From Alphaproteobacteria bacterium (lineage in GTDB: Bacteria > Pseudomonadota > Alphaproteobacteria > Rhodobacterales > Rhodobacteraceae), in the NCBI GenBank assembly GCA_024279075.1, contig JAJRRX010000154.1, forward strand, positions 1 through 17,476: 17,476 bases of DNA, given 5' to 3'. Every line of letters starts with the position of its first letter. Within the stretch, counting starts at the first letter, position 1. The position numbers were made by a program, and so were the translations under genes. A model generated the notes under the pieces. That model ran no database searches. It was not told the origin of the DNA and saw nothing but the letters and a program-made list of their open reading frames with translations. This document shows, piece after piece, positions 5,237 to 12,417 of the stretch.

Positions 5237-7918
5237 TTAACCATTGCTCCGGCCCTCGCTTATGCGCGCGGTATAGCGGTTGAACAGGTGTTCCAGCCGC
5301 TCGGCGTCGCTTTTGAAGGGTTTGGCGCGATACAGGCTTTCCAGCATCGCATCGTTTTCGCGGTGGGCGGCGCGCAGATCATCGGGCATTTTTTTCGGGT
5401 CATAGAGCTTGGCGATAGTGGCGGGGAAATGCCTGTCGCGCGTTAGCAGAATATTTTCCGCCGATTTGGTCAGCGCGGCTTTGTCATCATCAGACAGTTC
5501 TGGCACGGGGAAGGTGTTCCAGCCCATGGTGTTGGAATAGCGAAAATCGGTTTTCATCTTGCCACAGACCGTGGCGACCCAGAGCAGGTGCAGGCGCGAG
5601 GCAATGAGGGCAACATTCCACAGGGAGGCATCGTAAATGGCGAAGGCATTGTCCGAAACAATAGTATTCTCATCAGCATTTCCGACGGGAAGAAAACGAC
5701 GCGTTTCTGACGTTACACGCGGGATGATAATGGAAGATTTTTTGGCGAAACCACCAATAAACTCGAATTTATAGGGTGTTTTTGCCAATTCTTCTCGTGT
5801 GTTTTTCTTTTTACTTTTCAAACGGCTGGCACGAACTCTTTCAAATTTTTCTCTAAATGGACCAATTTCGTTGGCGGAATTCAACTCTTTGTCCGGCACC
5901 CAAATACAATGTCGCTCAATTCCTTTAACTAGTTCTTGTGACCCAACAAACCTTTTAAAGAAGCGTTGCGCCTTCGGATGCGACAAAGACAATTCCCTTT
6001 TTTCCACACCGGATAATATTAGCGCCCCCCCGTCATTCGGAATATTGCCTCGAACCATTGCAGGCAACCCAAACAGGGGCGTGCTGCTCTTGCGAACAAA
6101 CACCTGATCTGCATCCAGCAGATAGGCGTTGATCTGTTTCACCTCGGTTATGAACCCACCCGCAAACAGGAATTTCGGCATATCCGACCTGTTACGCAAG
6201 CCAATGATCGCCACCGTCACCCCGGCCTTGTGCGAGGCAAGATTGGCCCATTTGAACGAGGTATAGGCAAAGCCGATCTCGACCCCCATATCAAATACCA
6301 GCGGCCACAGCAGCGGCACCTGTTGGCCCTGCACCACCGAATTGGTGGTCACAAACGCCGCCTGCGCCTCGCGCCCCTCAATATATTCCGCACCCTTCAA
6401 AAACCACGCGGCCACATAATCCAGCGATTTCCAGCCCTTGATATAGTCACCAAACACCGCCTTCATATCCGCCTTTTGCTCAGCCGATTGCCAAGTGCTG
6501 CCCAAATAGGGCGGATTGCCCACCAGATAGGTCTCGCCCGCCTCCAGCGGCGGGCAGGCCTCCATCCAGCTAACCTGCAAGGCGTTGCCCGCCGTGATAT
6601 GCCCGCCATCGCGCAGGGGCAGCGCAGGCGGGGCCTGATGAAAGGCATCCTCGAATTGGCGGTTCATCTGGTATTCGGCGATCCACAGCGACAGTTTGGC
6701 AGTTTCGGCGGCAAAATCGGCGTATTCAATGCCATAGAAATTGGCCAGATCAACCACTGAAAACATCGCCTTTGACGCATTGCCCGAAAGCTCAGCCAAG
6801 CGCGCCAGCACCGCAATTTCCAATGTGCGCAATTCGCGGTAAGCAATCACCAGAAAGTTGCCCGAGCCACAGGCGGGGTCAAACACGCGGATGTGGCTGA
6901 TCCTGTCCAGCAATGCTTGCAGGCGTTTGGGGTGTTTCCACGCCTTTTGCAGATCGGCCTTCAGGCTATCCAGAAACAGCGGTTCAAGCAGTTTCAGGAT
7001 ATTGGGCACGGATGTGTAGTGCATCCCCAAATCGGCGCGCATTTCATCATCAACAATTGACTGGATCATAGACCCGAAAATATCGGGATTGATGTCTTTC
7101 CAATCCAGATCGCCCGCATCCACCAGATAGCGAAACGCTTGGCGCGACAGTTTGGGCGCATCGCGCGCGCCAGCAAACAAGCCGCCATTCACATAGGGAA
7201 AGGCCTGCGCCCAATCAGGCTTGCCCGCGCGCGCCTCACCATTCAGGTTCATGGTTTCAAACGCGGTTTGCAGCACAAATTGCGCCGAGCCGCCATTGGC
7301 CCCGCCATAATTGGTCAGGGTTTTGCTAAACAGGTTATCGGGAAAAATGCCGGTATCCTCGGCAAACAGGCAGAAAATCACACGGGTGATGAATTGGTTT
7401 AGCTCGTGATGGCGCGCAGGGGTGGCCCAATCAGGGTTTTCGCGCTTTATGGCATCATAGAATTTTTCCAGCTTGCCCGTGGCTTTGATGTCTACAGGGT
7501 TTTCATCGGCGGCAGTATAGCGATCAAACCCCGCGATGGGCAGAAAAAACCCGAACTTGTCACCCAATTCGCTAAAGTCGCAAAACAAGGTTTCGCCGGT
7601 TTTTGTATCCCGCGCGGCAACCTCATTGCCATCGGTTGTCAGCACATAACGGCATTTGGCGCGTTTGGTTTTGGGCGAGGTTTCTATCCGGTCAAGCGCC
7701 AGTTGCACCCCCTCGGGTGGATTGGGAAGATAGTGAACCCAATTGCGCCAAATAACCCCGTTTGGCAGGTCGCTCAGGTTACCATCATTCTTGCGTAGGC
7801 GCGTGATGGTCATTGGCGGGGCATTGTAGGCCGCCATGAAATCAAAGAAAAACTCGTCTGGTGAAAAAGAACGAGTGGCGATGAGGCTAACCGCATCCTG
7901 AATTTCAACTACGTTCAT
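5237..7918 (-). CDS. MmeI/YeeA-like class I N6-adenine DNA methyltransferase
   Basis: An 893-residue protein from ATG 7918, with GGGG about 6 nt upstream; GTG 7936 is an alternative. The layout follows the MmeI/YeeA group. It has an N-terminal domain (about 1-150), a helical connector, then LGMHYTSVPNILK (297-309). SAM motif I is DPACGSGNF (347-355) and catalytic motif IV is NPPY (468-471), the signature of N6-adenine methylation. A large C-terminal region (about 590-800) would be the target-recognition domain. I see no D...(D/E)xK nuclease motif in the N-terminal domain, unlike true MmeI, so it is probably modification-only. Restriction would fall to the separate helicase and GIY-YIG genes downstream. 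It follows the recombinase gene by 96 bp. Confidence 0.87.
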   Translation of the reverse strand: MNVVEIQDAVSLIATRSFSPDEFFFDFMAAYNAPPMTITRLRKNDGNLSDLPNGVIWRNWVHYLPNPPEGVQLALDRIETSPKTKRAKCRYVLTTDGNEVAARDTKTGETLFCDFSELGDKFGFFLPIAGFDRYTAADENPVDIKATGKLEKFYDAIKRENPDWATPARHHELNQFITRVIFCLFAEDTGIFPDNLFSKTLTNYGGANGGSAQFVLQTAFETMNLNGEARAGKPDWAQAFPYVNGGLFAGARDAPKLSRQAFRYLVDAGDLDWKDINPDIFGSMIQSIVDDEMRADLGMHYTSVPNILKLLEPLFLDSLKADLQKAWKHPKRLQALLDRISHIRVFDPACGSGNFLVIAYRELRTLEIAVLARLAELSGNASKAMFSVVDLANFYGIEYADFAAETAKLSLWIAEYQMNRQFEDAFHQAPPALPLRDGGHITAGNALQVSWMEACPPLEAGETYLVGNPPYLGSTWQSAEQKADMKAVFGDYIKGWKSLDYVAAWFLKGAEYIEGREAQAAFVTTNSVVQGQQVPLLWPLVFDMGVEIGFAYTSFKWANLASHKAGVTVAIIGLRNRSDMPKFLFAGGFITEVKQINAYLLDADQVFVRKSSTPLFGLPAMVRGNIPNDGGALILSGVEKRELSLSHPKAQRFFKRFVGSQELVKGIERHCIWVPDKELNSANEIGPFREKFERVRASRLKSKKKNTREELAKTPYKFEFIGGFAKKSSIIIPRVTSETRRFLPVGNADENTIVSDNAFAIYDASLWNVALIASRLHLLWVATVCGKMKTDFRYSNTMGWNTFPVPELSDDDKAALTKSAENILLTRDRHFPATIAKLYDPKKMPDDLRAAHRENDAMLESLYRAKPFKSDAERLEHLFNRYTARISEGRSNG

Positions 7919-8014
7919 CCAAAGCCCCGAGCACACCTATAAGTTAAGTCACAAAGTTGCATAGAGTGATAGCTTTGAAAAGGGCAAAGGCGGCGCACAA
8001 GCCATGAAAGGCCG

Positions 8015-9034
8015 TTAGTTAAGCGATTTGATCAACTCTCCCTGCCGCTCAACTGAAATTTGCAGGTAGGAGGTCAGGGTTGTGTCTATGCTATCATGCC
8101 CCAAATTCATTGACCACGCTTTGAATTGCTCACGGGTGGCGCAAACATGGTCACCGTATTTTACCAGCGTTTTACGAAAGCTATGGGGCACAAACGGGTG
8201 CAGCCCGGCACTCACAAAGCTGGCCTTGATCATCTCTCGAAACACGCCCGCATTAGCATATATTTCACCCGTTAGCCCTGTGGCCTGAAACCCGATGCCT
8301 GCAACCACTTCGATCTTGGGTTTTGGGAAAACAGCATCATCCGGCCCAAACAGCATATCTTTGCGCAGAAAATTCACCCAATCGACAAAGCAATCCAGAT
8401 ACATTTCATCCACAGGGAAAAACCAAGTGTAAAATGTTTTGGAGTTTTTGGTTCGCACGTCACGGGCATCTTGGAATATTTGCCTCTCGATCAAATCAAC
8501 ATGCTTTAGGCGCAGCGAGGTCAGGGCACTATCGCGCGCCCCCGTCAGCATCAACAAGGCAAACCCTGCACGGTTGCGCTGCTCTATCAGCGTAGCGCTG
8601 GGCATGTGGGTGAACGCATGGGCGCATTGCTCCATCGAAGGGTAACGCGTTTGGCGCTTGGCATGGGCAACGCGGACATCTTTGGCATTGTTGTTAAAGA
8701 ACGCTGCATCCGAATAACGTATCTTGGACTTATAGCCGTTCTGCCCTGCCAGCCATTTTATGAAGCCTTTAAGCATCCGCAATATGGCATCAACCGTTGC
8801 CTTGGCCAGCGGCTCACCTGTTCGGTCAGTTTTAGCTTTGGCGAGGTGCTTCTTAAAGCGCCCGGGGTGCTCGGGGTGAAACTGCTTGAATGATTTGAAC
8901 CCCGTGGCCTGTTCATAGCGGATAATGGCTGCCGCCACCTTGTCCAGCGTGGTTTCGTCTTTGCCCATCGCGTCGCGCAGATAGATCAAATAAGCTCGCT
9001 TGATACGTTCGTTTTCCGGATTGCGTTTTGCCAT
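8015..9034 (-). CDS. Second tyrosine recombinase (phage integrase family)
   Basis: A 339-residue protein. An N-terminal SAM-like core-binding domain (about 1-125, with DAILRMLKGFIKWLAGQNG) precedes a catalytic domain. Arg167 lies in LTGARDSALTSLRL, Lys candidates are around 196-199, HSFR gives His284/Arg287, LGH gives His313, and the nucleophile Tyr323 is in TSYLQI. All catalytic residues are therefore present. It lacks the DUF4102 arm-binding domain of the P4-type integrase at the island end and belongs to another subfamily. AAGGAG sits 9 nt before the ATG. It follows the HTH-Cys4 gene by 52 nt, apparently as an operon. It could mobilise an inner segment, resolve or invert DNA, or control the cassette. 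No matching recombination site was found. Confidence 0.88.
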   Translation of the reverse strand: MAKRNPENERIKRAYLIYLRDAMGKDETTLDKVAAAIIRYEQATGFKSFKQFHPEHPGRFKKHLAKAKTDRTGEPLAKATVDAILRMLKGFIKWLAGQNGYKSKIRYSDAAFFNNNAKDVRVAHAKRQTRYPSMEQCAHAFTHMPSATLIEQRNRAGFALLMLTGARDSALTSLRLKHVDLIERQIFQDARDVRTKNSKTFYTWFFPVDEMYLDCFVDWVNFLRKDMLFGPDDAVFPKPKIEVVAGIGFQATGLTGEIYANAGVFREMIKASFVSAGLHPFVPHSFRKTLVKYGDHVCATREQFKAWSMNLGHDSIDTTLTSYLQISVERQGELIKSLN

Positions 9035-9086
9035 CTCTCAATGCTCCTTTTGAAGTGCTAATTTAGCTTGTGGTTTCTGGTATCGT

Positions 9087-9512
9087 TTAGGGTGCGCTAC
9101 CGTTGCTAAATTGAATCTTCAGTATCTGGGAATGCTCGCTGATTTTGGTGTTACTGATTATACGGGCGCACTTGCCGCCACAGACGTGACAAACCCCGCT
9201 CAAGCGGCCCGTTTTGGCAGTTTGAGGCGTATAGATTACGGCATTGCCTAGCGGCTTGCGGCCTGCCTTGCATGTGAAGCAATTCAGCTCTCCGGCCTCT
9301 AGGGTGAACTTTTTAGCCTTGTTCTTTCGGGCAATGAATTCGCGCAGGCCGGAACCATAAATCAAATATGGGCGTTGATCTTTTTGAATGGGCAGGCCTT
9401 GTTTGATCCAGTTACGGATAGTGGCTATAGACAACCCCAGCTCTTCAGCGGCCTCAATAATTGAATAGGTCAGGTTCTTTTTGATCCGGCTGGCCTTAAC
9501 GCGTTTAGCCAT
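9087..9512 (-). CDS. HTH plus four-cysteine DNA-binding protein
   Basis: A 141-residue protein from ATG 9512, preceded by AGG at a suitable distance; a longer frame upstream is unsupported. Residues 14-41 (YSIIEAAEELGLSIATIRNWIKQGLP) form a MerR/excisionase-like helix-turn-helix. Basic residues follow (ARKNKAKKF). CFTC (78-81) and CHVCGGKC (108-115) make a likely zinc-binding knuckle. It is just upstream of the second recombinase and probably co-transcribed, so a role as its accessory, directionality or regulatory factor is likely. The function is inferred from domain content and position; I know no named family member. Confidence 0.72.
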   Translation of the reverse strand: MAKRVKASRIKKNLTYSIIEAAEELGLSIATIRNWIKQGLPIQKDQRPYLIYGSGLREFIARKNKAKKFTLEAGELNCFTCKAGRKPLGNAVIYTPQTAKTGRLSGVCHVCGGKCARIISNTKISEHSQILKIQFSNGSAP

Positions 9513-9603
9513 TATCAGACCTGCCAAAGAAATCCCGAATATGGGTATGGCCAAAACTCCGCCCGCTGGCGTTGATAGTGGCATGCTCTGCTTTGTTTGA
9601 CAT
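9505..9603 (-). CDS. Possible 32-residue ORF coupled to the HTH-Cys4 gene
   Basis: ATG 9603 is preceded by a good GGGAAGG and opens a 32-codon frame whose stop TAA (9507-9505) overlaps the ATG of the next gene (ATGGCTAA). The peptide (starts MSNKAEHATINASG) has no recognisable domain. The arrangement suggests a leader or coupling ORF for the HTH gene. It may equally be the residue of a longer coding region disturbed upstream. Not recognised. Confidence 0.3.
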   Translation of the reverse strand: MSNKAEHATINASGRSFGHTHIRDFFGRSDNG

Positions 9604-9692
9604 GGAAACTACCTTCCCAATTTTTGGCGCACCGGAAAGAACTGTAGGCATCCAAGCCAATACAAAACCCAATCCACCCGCGCCTGTTGTCT

Positions 9693-9781
9693 TCAATTGG
9701 TGCGGGTTGCTCTATGCGGCTCTTTGCGCTGGGCATCGGCCCATGCATTCAGATCAATTCCGCGATAGACGACCTTTTTTC
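9693..9781 (-). pseudogene. 3' half of an AlpA-like HTH gene split by IS66
   Basis: Reading on from the 5' half (12333-12199) and counting the duplicated 8 bp once restores one uninterrupted frame. This part encodes GKKVVYRGIDLNAWADAQR through ...TRTN and stops at TGA 9695-9693. 'KLGKKVVYRGIDLNAW' is the wing and closing helix typical of AlpA/excisionase-like winged HTH proteins. Together the halves encode 71 residues, a full length for the family. Without the insertion the gene would end about 180 bp before the HTH-Cys4 gene. Confidence 0.85.
9774..9781. repeat. Target-site duplication, left of IS66
   Basis: CTTTTTTC directly abuts the left terminal repeat and is repeated exactly at 12199-12206. 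Eight bp is the normal duplication length for IS66-family elements, so this insertion is recent enough to be unaltered. Confidence 0.92.
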
Positions 9782-9808
9782 GTAACTGTTGCCCCGTCCC
9801 CACATTCC
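9782..9808 (+). repeat. IS66 left terminal inverted repeat
   Basis: Starts GTAACTGTTGCCCCGTCCCC. Compared with the right end, it shares GTAA, the CCCGT block and CCCAC, with scattered mismatches. The outer GTAA is characteristic of IS66 ends. Confidence 0.85.
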
Positions 9809-9864
9809 ATATTGCTCTTTGATATGCGATTTCGTCCTTTCATAGATTTGAAGGGAGTTTCTCT

Positions 9865-10248
9865 ATGGAAGCTACGAACGAGTTTCTCGCAAGAATACCG
9901 CGCAGTTCAGATGGCAAGCGACGCTGGCCACTTGAACTGAAGGCCCAGATTGTTGCGGAAACGCTGATTGAGGGTGCGACTGTGAATGGGGTGGCCAAAC
10001 GATATGGTTTGATCCCCAGCAGCGTTTCAGATTGGCGGCGCATGGCGCGGACGGGCAAGCTTGTTTTGCCCAACTTGGATGGTATGGATTTTGTGCCCGT
10101 ACAGATTGAAGACCCTAAGCCGCTTGAGGCGCTTCCAACGCCCGCTACCGATTTGACCAGCGTTGAGTTGGTCAAAGGCGAAGTGACGATCCGCTTGGCT
10201 ATTGATACCCCTGCGACCCGGATTGCCGAGATTGTGGCTGCACTGTGA
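9865..10248 (+). CDS. tnpA: IS66-family accessory protein TnpA
   Basis: A 127-residue protein with an N-terminal helix-turn-helix of the IS3/IS66 OrfA type: RRWPLELKAQIVAETLIEGATVNGVAKRYGLIPSSVSDWRRMAR (about 19-62). AAGGGAG precedes the ATG at 9865. Its last bases overlap the tnpB start in a GTGA junction, so translation is coupled. In IS66 elements this protein is required together with TnpB for transposition. It is apparently intact, and its frame is free of stops. The first ORF starts 83 bp inside the left end. Confidence 0.92.
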   Translation: MEATNEFLARIPRSSDGKRRWPLELKAQIVAETLIEGATVNGVAKRYGLIPSSVSDWRRMARTGKLVLPNLDGMDFVPVQIEDPKPLEALPTPATDLTSVELVKGEVTIRLAIDTPATRIAEIVAAL

Positions 10249-10598
10249 TCCATCCATCACATGGCGTGCAGATATTTGTGGCCACCAAGCCGGTCGACTT
10301 CCGCAAGGGGCACGATGGTTTGGCGGCTCTGGTGCAGAGCCATCTAAAGAAGAAGCCCTTTGACGGTGCCGTCTATGTGTTCCGCGCAAAGCGCGCTGAC
10401 CGGCTCAAGATGATCTGGTGGGATGGGAGCGGTCTCGTCATGGCGTACAAGCGGCTGGAACAGAACACCTTCAAATGGCCTGCGATCCGAGACGGCGTTT
10501 TGCGGCTTGATCCGGCTCAGTTTGAAGCGCTGTTTGCGGGTCTTGATTGGCGGCGCGTGACGTCTTTGGAGGTCCGTCCACCAGCTGCGGCAGAGTGA
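10245..10598 (+). CDS. tnpB: IS66-family accessory protein TnpB
   Basis: A 117-residue protein matching the IS66 Orf2/TnpB family along its length: VQIFVATKPVDFRKGHDGLAAL, then VYVFRAKRADRLKMIWWDGSGLVMAYKRLE, and WPAIRDGVLRLDPAQFEALFAGLDW near the end. The start is GTG at 10245, overlapping the tnpA stop by 4 bases. Needed for IS66 transposition, with a biochemical role still unclear. No disruption seen. Confidence 0.93.
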   Translation: MIHPSHGVQIFVATKPVDFRKGHDGLAALVQSHLKKKPFDGAVYVFRAKRADRLKMIWWDGSGLVMAYKRLEQNTFKWPAIRDGVLRLDPAQFEALFAGLDWRRVTSLEVRPPAAAE

Positions 10599-10652
10599 AT
10601 CATAAGGGCGTTTAGGCGGGTGTTTGCGGGTCGGGTTTGCTATAAACCAGCC

Positions 10653-12176
10653 ATGATGAACCCTGCGGAACTTCCCAATGATATTGATGCGCTGAAGGCT
10701 ATTATCATAGCCTCGGAGGACAGAAACCTGCGCAAGCAGGATTGTATTGACCGGTTGGAAAAGCTGGTGGCAGACTTCAAGCGCGCCTTGTTTGGGGTCA
10801 AATCAGAGAAGATCAATCCCGAGCAATATGAGCTGGCGCTGGAAGACATCGAAACGGCGATGGCGGCCATTCACGCCGAGAACGAGGCGATTGATCCGCC
10901 CAAGGCCAAACCGTCACCGCGTAAATCCAATCGGGGGCATCTGCCCAAGCATTTGCCCCGCGTAGAGGAAGTTATCGAGCCGGAAAGCACGACTTGCAGC
11001 TGCGGAGCGAAGCGCCATATAATCGGCGAAGACACATCTGAGCGGCTCGACATCATCCCCGCCCAGTTCCGTGTTATCATAACCCGCCGCCCCAAATACG
11101 CCTGTCGTTCTTGCGAGGCGGGCATAGTGCAAGCTCCGGCCAAACCCCGCTTGATCGAGGGCGGCATGCCTACTGAGGCCACCGTCGCCAGTGTGATTGT
11201 CAGCAAATACGCCGACCATTTGCCGCTGTATCGCCAAGCTCAAATCTTTAGCCGTCAGGGTGTTGACCTGGATCGTTCCACATTGGCATCATGGGTTGGT
11301 AAGGCTGCTTATGAACTGAAGCCAGTTTATGATTGCCTGCTGAAAAACCTCAAACAATCCAGCAAGCTCTTTATGGACGAGACCCCGGCCCCAGTGCTGG
11401 ACCCGGGACGAAAGAAGGTCAAAACCGGTTACTTCTGGGCCTTGGCCCGTGATGATCGGCCATGGCGCGGGGACGCTCCGCCGAGGGTTGCCTTCACCTA
11501 TGCATCGGGGCGTGGCGGCAAATACGCGACAGAAATTCTGCAAGGCTTTGATGGCATCCTGCAAGTGGACGGTTACGCCGGTTACAACCGCTTGCTCAAG
11601 CGTGCCAGTCAGGATGTGCAACTGGCCTATTGCTGGGCCCATGCGCGGCGCAAACTCTATGACGTGGCCAAAGCCAGTGCTGCCCCCATCGCGCAGGAAG
11701 GCCTGAAACAGATCGCTGCCCTCTATCGGATCGAAGCCGAGATCAAAGGCCAGCCCGCCGATATGCGCCTTGCCGCTCGCATTGAACGCACAAAGCCAAA
11801 GCTGGATGCCTTTGAAAAATGGTTGACCTTCAGCCGTGCTCAGGTCTCCGCCAAATCCCCAACCGGCCAAGCCCTAAAATACATCGCCAAATACTGGGCT
11901 GGCTTGAACCTGTTTCTCACCGATGGTCGTATCGAGATTGACAACAACCCGGTTGAACGCACCATCCGCCCTATAGCCCTAAACCGCAAAAATGCCCTGT
12001 TCGCAGGCCACGAGGCCGGTGCCCAGAACTGGGCCATGCTCGCATCCCTCATCGAAACCTGTAAATTGAACGCCGTGGAGCCGCACGCCTATATCTCCGG
12101 TATCCTCACCGCCATCGTCAATGGCCACAAACAAAGTGACATTGAAACCCTACTGCCATGGAATTTTAGGGGATAG
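10653..12176 (+). CDS. tnpC: IS66-family transposase TnpC
   Basis: A 507-residue protein from ATG 10653; an upstream GTG at 10620 is possible. It has an N-terminal coiled-coil/leucine-zipper-like helix (about 10-80). The zinc-ribbon cysteines are CSC (115-117) and CRSC (151-154). The DDE catalytic core has Asp242 (FMDETPAP), Asp306 (VDGYAGYN) and Glu435 in DNNPVERTIRP. It ends with the usual IS66 C-terminal region, which includes HAYISGIL. The stop lies 22 bp from the right end of the element. All catalytic residues are visible and the frame is intact, so the element may still be mobile. Confidence 0.95.
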   Translation: MMNPAELPNDIDALKAIIIASEDRNLRKQDCIDRLEKLVADFKRALFGVKSEKINPEQYELALEDIETAMAAIHAENEAIDPPKAKPSPRKSNRGHLPKHLPRVEEVIEPESTTCSCGAKRHIIGEDTSERLDIIPAQFRVIITRRPKYACRSCEAGIVQAPAKPRLIEGGMPTEATVASVIVSKYADHLPLYRQAQIFSRQGVDLDRSTLASWVGKAAYELKPVYDCLLKNLKQSSKLFMDETPAPVLDPGRKKVKTGYFWALARDDRPWRGDAPPRVAFTYASGRGGKYATEILQGFDGILQVDGYAGYNRLLKRASQDVQLAYCWAHARRKLYDVAKASAAPIAQEGLKQIAALYRIEAEIKGQPADMRLAARIERTKPKLDAFEKWLTFSRAQVSAKSPTGQALKYIAKYWAGLNLFLTDGRIEIDNNPVERTIRPIALNRKNALFAGHEAGAQNWAMLASLIETCKLNAVEPHAYISGILTAIVNGHKQSDIETLLPWNFRG

Positions 12177-12198
12177 GTGGGAACGGGACACCGCTTAC
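12171..12198 (-). repeat. IS66 right terminal inverted repeat
   Basis: Read on the minus strand it begins GTAAGCGGTGTCCCGTTCCC and pairs with the left end at 9782. It overlaps the last bases of the tnpC stop region and ends exactly at the duplicated CTTTTTTC. Confidence 0.85.
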
Positions 12199-12206
12199 CT
12201 TTTTTC
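12199..12206. repeat. Target-site duplication, right of IS66
   Basis: CTTTTTTC, identical to 9774-9781. Removing one copy together with the element restores an open AlpA-like reading frame. Confidence 0.92.
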
Positions 12207-12333
12207 CCAGCTTGTAAAAAGCGGGACCAACGCCCTTGCAGCGCCATTGCGCCAACTTTTCGCGGGTGCCGATCAGGTCAAGCTCGGCATCGCCAAGGGT
12301 GTAGTTACGATTGGAATCAAATAAAGTTGCCAT
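12199..12333 (-). pseudogene. 5' half of an AlpA-like HTH gene split by IS66
   Basis: ATG 12333 is preceded by GAGG at 7 nt and opens 45 codons: MATLFDSNRNYTLGDAELD, then LIGTREKLAQWRCKGVGPAFYKLGKK. 'LIGT.EKLAQWR..GVGPAFYKLG' is the HTH of AlpA/MerR-like excisionase or regulator proteins encoded by many islands. The frame continues exactly in 9781-9693. In P4-like elements AlpA-type proteins stimulate integrase expression or excision. Disruption could therefore have stabilised this island or altered expression of downstream genes. The truncated ORF would run into IS66 sequence. Confidence 0.87.
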
Positions 12334-12417
12334 TTCAAAACCTCACTGGGTGCTTAAAGATGGCTATTAGTAGTCTTGGTTTGGTTACACTAATAATCCG
12401 TTTTTAATTGTATATTT
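12334..12417 (-). promoter_or_regulatory. Leader of the AlpA-like gene with a dyad TATTAGT/ACTAATA
   Basis: This AT-rich 84-bp gap separates the stop of the 302-aa gene from the AlpA-like ATG. A perfect 7-bp inverted repeat (12365-12371 and 12389-12395, 17 bp apart) could be an operator or a loose hairpin. I see no convincing -35/-10 pair and no T-tailed terminator. Confidence 0.3.

Larger units (their letters stand above)
9782..12198 (+). mobile_element. IS66-family insertion sequence, complete (2417 bp)
   Basis: The ends begin GTAA and carry imperfect inverted repeats: GTAACTGTTGCCCCGT at 9782 and, on the minus strand, GTAAGCGGTGTCCCGT from 12198. They are flanked by an 8-bp direct duplication, CTTTTTTC. 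Inside lie tnpA, tnpB and tnpC in the standard order and all open. It is inserted in an AlpA-like gene of the island and reads opposite to the island genes. Its plus-strand genes are more GC-rich than the neighbouring 302-aa gene. Confidence 0.95.

Noticed and set aside
6230..6760. A 176-codon plus-strand open frame rich in Arg and His
   Set aside because: Antisense to the catalytic region of the methyltransferase (motif IV lies opposite). The composition is that of a mirror frame.
1269..7918. Assignment of the cassette to BREX, DISARM or type I restriction
   Set aside because: No PglZ, BrxC-like ATPase, DUF1998 protein, HsdS or HsdR is visible, and the methyltransferase and nuclease types do not match those systems.
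7919..7936. GTG 7936 as the methyltransferase start
   Set aside because: The AGGT upstream touches the GTG, leaving no spacing. ATG 7918 has a GGGG at suitable distance and better matches the family's N-terminus.
11289..11870. A 193-codon minus-strand open frame inside IS66
   Set aside because: It is antisense to the TnpC catalytic core, which has intact DDE residues.
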